Part shown: positions 38,047-39,000 of the stretch, piece after piece | Numbering within the stretch: the first letter of the stretch is position 1 | How the letters are laid out: each line of letters opens with the position of its first letter | Assembly: GCA_951394045.1 (NCBI GenBank) | Contig: CATOAN010000028.1 | Location: 1 to 39,000 of the forward strand | Origin: Nitzschia sp. DOCU1 | Lineage: Eukaryota > Bacillariophyta > Bacillariophyceae > Bacillariales > Bacillariaceae | Reading direction: 5' to 3' | Length of the DNA stretch: 39,000 nt | Made by a program: the position numbers and the translations under genes | Notes under the pieces: generated by a model | Seen by the model: only the letters and a program-made list of their open reading frames with translations | What the model was told of the DNA's origin: nothing | Databases searched by the model: none

Positions 38047-39000
38047 ATGTCCAACGGCAATCACGAGACGATGACCGACGATTTCGATTACGACGACTAC
38101 GACTGGTCGTTGTTGTTGCCTGCGGCAGAAGCAGAACCAAATTACGATTTCGATTACGACGATTTCGACTGGTCGTCGTCGATGCCGGTAGCGGAAGTAG
38201 AGATATCCCCGCCATCCATTACCCGCAGCTCCAGTCCCACCCCCACCCCTGACGACATTCAGGTCGTTTCGGCGTTGTTTGCCAAACAAAATATCCATGA
38301 GACTCCCTCTGAATTGCTGCAGTCGGTATCCCCCGTCGATCGATATAAATCGTATGAAGATGTTCATGGGGTCTCGGAACCCATTCAGGAGACTCCTGAA
38401 CTTTTGGCGTCCAGCTTGGAGGCATTGACGCGTGCGTTGAATCAATCCGTCTCGGAAGCGTCATTATTAAACTGCGACGATGATGATCCAGACACTCGAC
38501 AACAAATACTGCTACATCAAGGATATTCATTAGCGGCCCTACAAGCACCGGCCTACGTCGAAGAACAACTCCCCAAGTTTTTGAGGGCCGAAGGTTTTGA
38601 TTTACATCGATCCAAACGACGGACGCTCAAATTTTTTGATGCCAAACTTCGATTCTTTGGTCCCTCGGCGTTGGGAAGAGAGCTATGTTTGAAAGACTTG
38701 AAAAAAATTGAACTAAAAGTGCTCAGAGAAGGCGGCGTACAACTACTCACGGAACCAGATCAACGAGGACGACCCATAATGGTCCAATTTTCCAAAGTTT
38801 GCATTCACTATCCACCCGAAATTGTGGTAAGACACAGAAGCGAAAATAAATAGCGTCAAATGAGGCATGAAAATAGTGCAGATGCTCACGGTTTGTTTGT
38901 TTGCCCCCCCCCCCCCCCCCCCTATTCGATGTAAAAAGGTCAAACTCATGTTTTGGTCCGCCATGATTGCGTCACGTGAGGAAAGAAACATAAGACGGGG
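38047..39000 (+). CDS. CRAL-TRIO/DUF6824 family gene, copy D (partial at window edge)
   Basis: Exon 1 is 38047-38826 (260 codons) from the ATG of MSNGNHE; exon 2 starts at 38939 and leaves the window after 62 bp. The N-terminus carries a tandem duplication of about 21 residues (FDYDDYDWSLLLPAAE and FDYDDFDWSSSMPVAE), absent in A and B. The front half up to FLRAEGFD follows copy B (ETPSELLQSVSPVDRY), whereas the rest follows copy A (LHRSKRRTLKFFDAKL, IMVQFSKVCIHYPPEIV), suggesting gene conversion. The visible part has no disabling change. Same presumed ligand-binding role as copy B. Confidence 0.8.
38827..38938 (+). other. Intron of copy D with C19 tract
   Basis: 112 bp, GTAAGACACAG to AAAAAG, identical in length to the copy A intron, including 19 C at 38904-38922. 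Confidence 0.85.

Noticed and set aside
38904..38922. C19 run as a telomere or assembly-gap marker
   Set aside because: It sits at the same place in two introns with normal flanking sequence on both sides.
1..39000. Many open frames antisense to the elements, for example 2744-3676, 13335-14060 and 19689-20093
   Set aside because: They mirror real coding regions on the other strand, repeat with the duplications, and show no recognisable domain.

Overview
The window looks like transposon-rich nuclear DNA of a diatom, probably a pennate species, although the species cannot be fixed from sequence alone. The grounds are a CRAL-TRIO gene family fused to a DUF6824 domain (a stramenopile/diatom combination), short GT-AG introns of about 90-112 bp, a SWEET-type sugar transporter gene, and three Ty1/copia retrotransposons with diatom-style (CoDi-like) Gag and Pol. 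Nothing suggests bacterial or organellar DNA.

Layout, left to right. (1) 1-978 (-): CRAL-TRIO/DUF6824 gene copy A, cut by the window edge. (2) 1185-14438 (-): copia element 1, bounded by 180/182-bp LTRs but 13.25 kb long because its gag-pol is scrambled; it contains an exact 3745-bp tandem duplication (3250-6994 and 6995-10739) and three copies of most of gag. (3) 14439-15617: non-coding. (4) 15623-20880 (+): copia element 2, structurally complete, with 183-bp LTRs and an ATAAC target duplication; gag and pol are separated only by one in-frame TGA. (5) 21249-24713: a Tc1/mariner/IS630-superfamily DNA transposon with 89-bp terminal inverted repeats and a TA duplication. It carries a DD37E transposase and, convergently, a 597-aa coiled-coil protein with a WW-like domain. 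(6) 25195-27187 (-): a SWEET pseudogene fragment and the only complete CRAL-TRIO/DUF6824 gene (copy B, two exons, 530 aa). (7) 27322 to about 36060 (-): copy C, a pseudogene split by copia element 3 (27785-35582, +, 310-bp LTRs, 6-bp target duplication), itself internally rearranged. (8) 36659-37681 (-): an apparently intact SWEET gene. (9) 38047-39000 (+): copy D, divergent from SWEET and cut by the right edge.

The host part is therefore a small SWEET plus CRAL-TRIO/DUF6824 cluster that has been duplicated, partly gene-converted and invaded by four mobile elements. Three patterns run across it. Differences between paired copies inside the elements are mostly CpG transitions. In-frame stops in the retroelement coding regions are nearly all TGA. 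Copia elements 1 and 3 carry back-and-forth internal duplications typical of template switching, unless they are assembly errors. The two most distinctive signals are a perfect 13-nt self-complementarity at the primer-binding position of element 2 and the two-gene architecture of the DD37E transposon.
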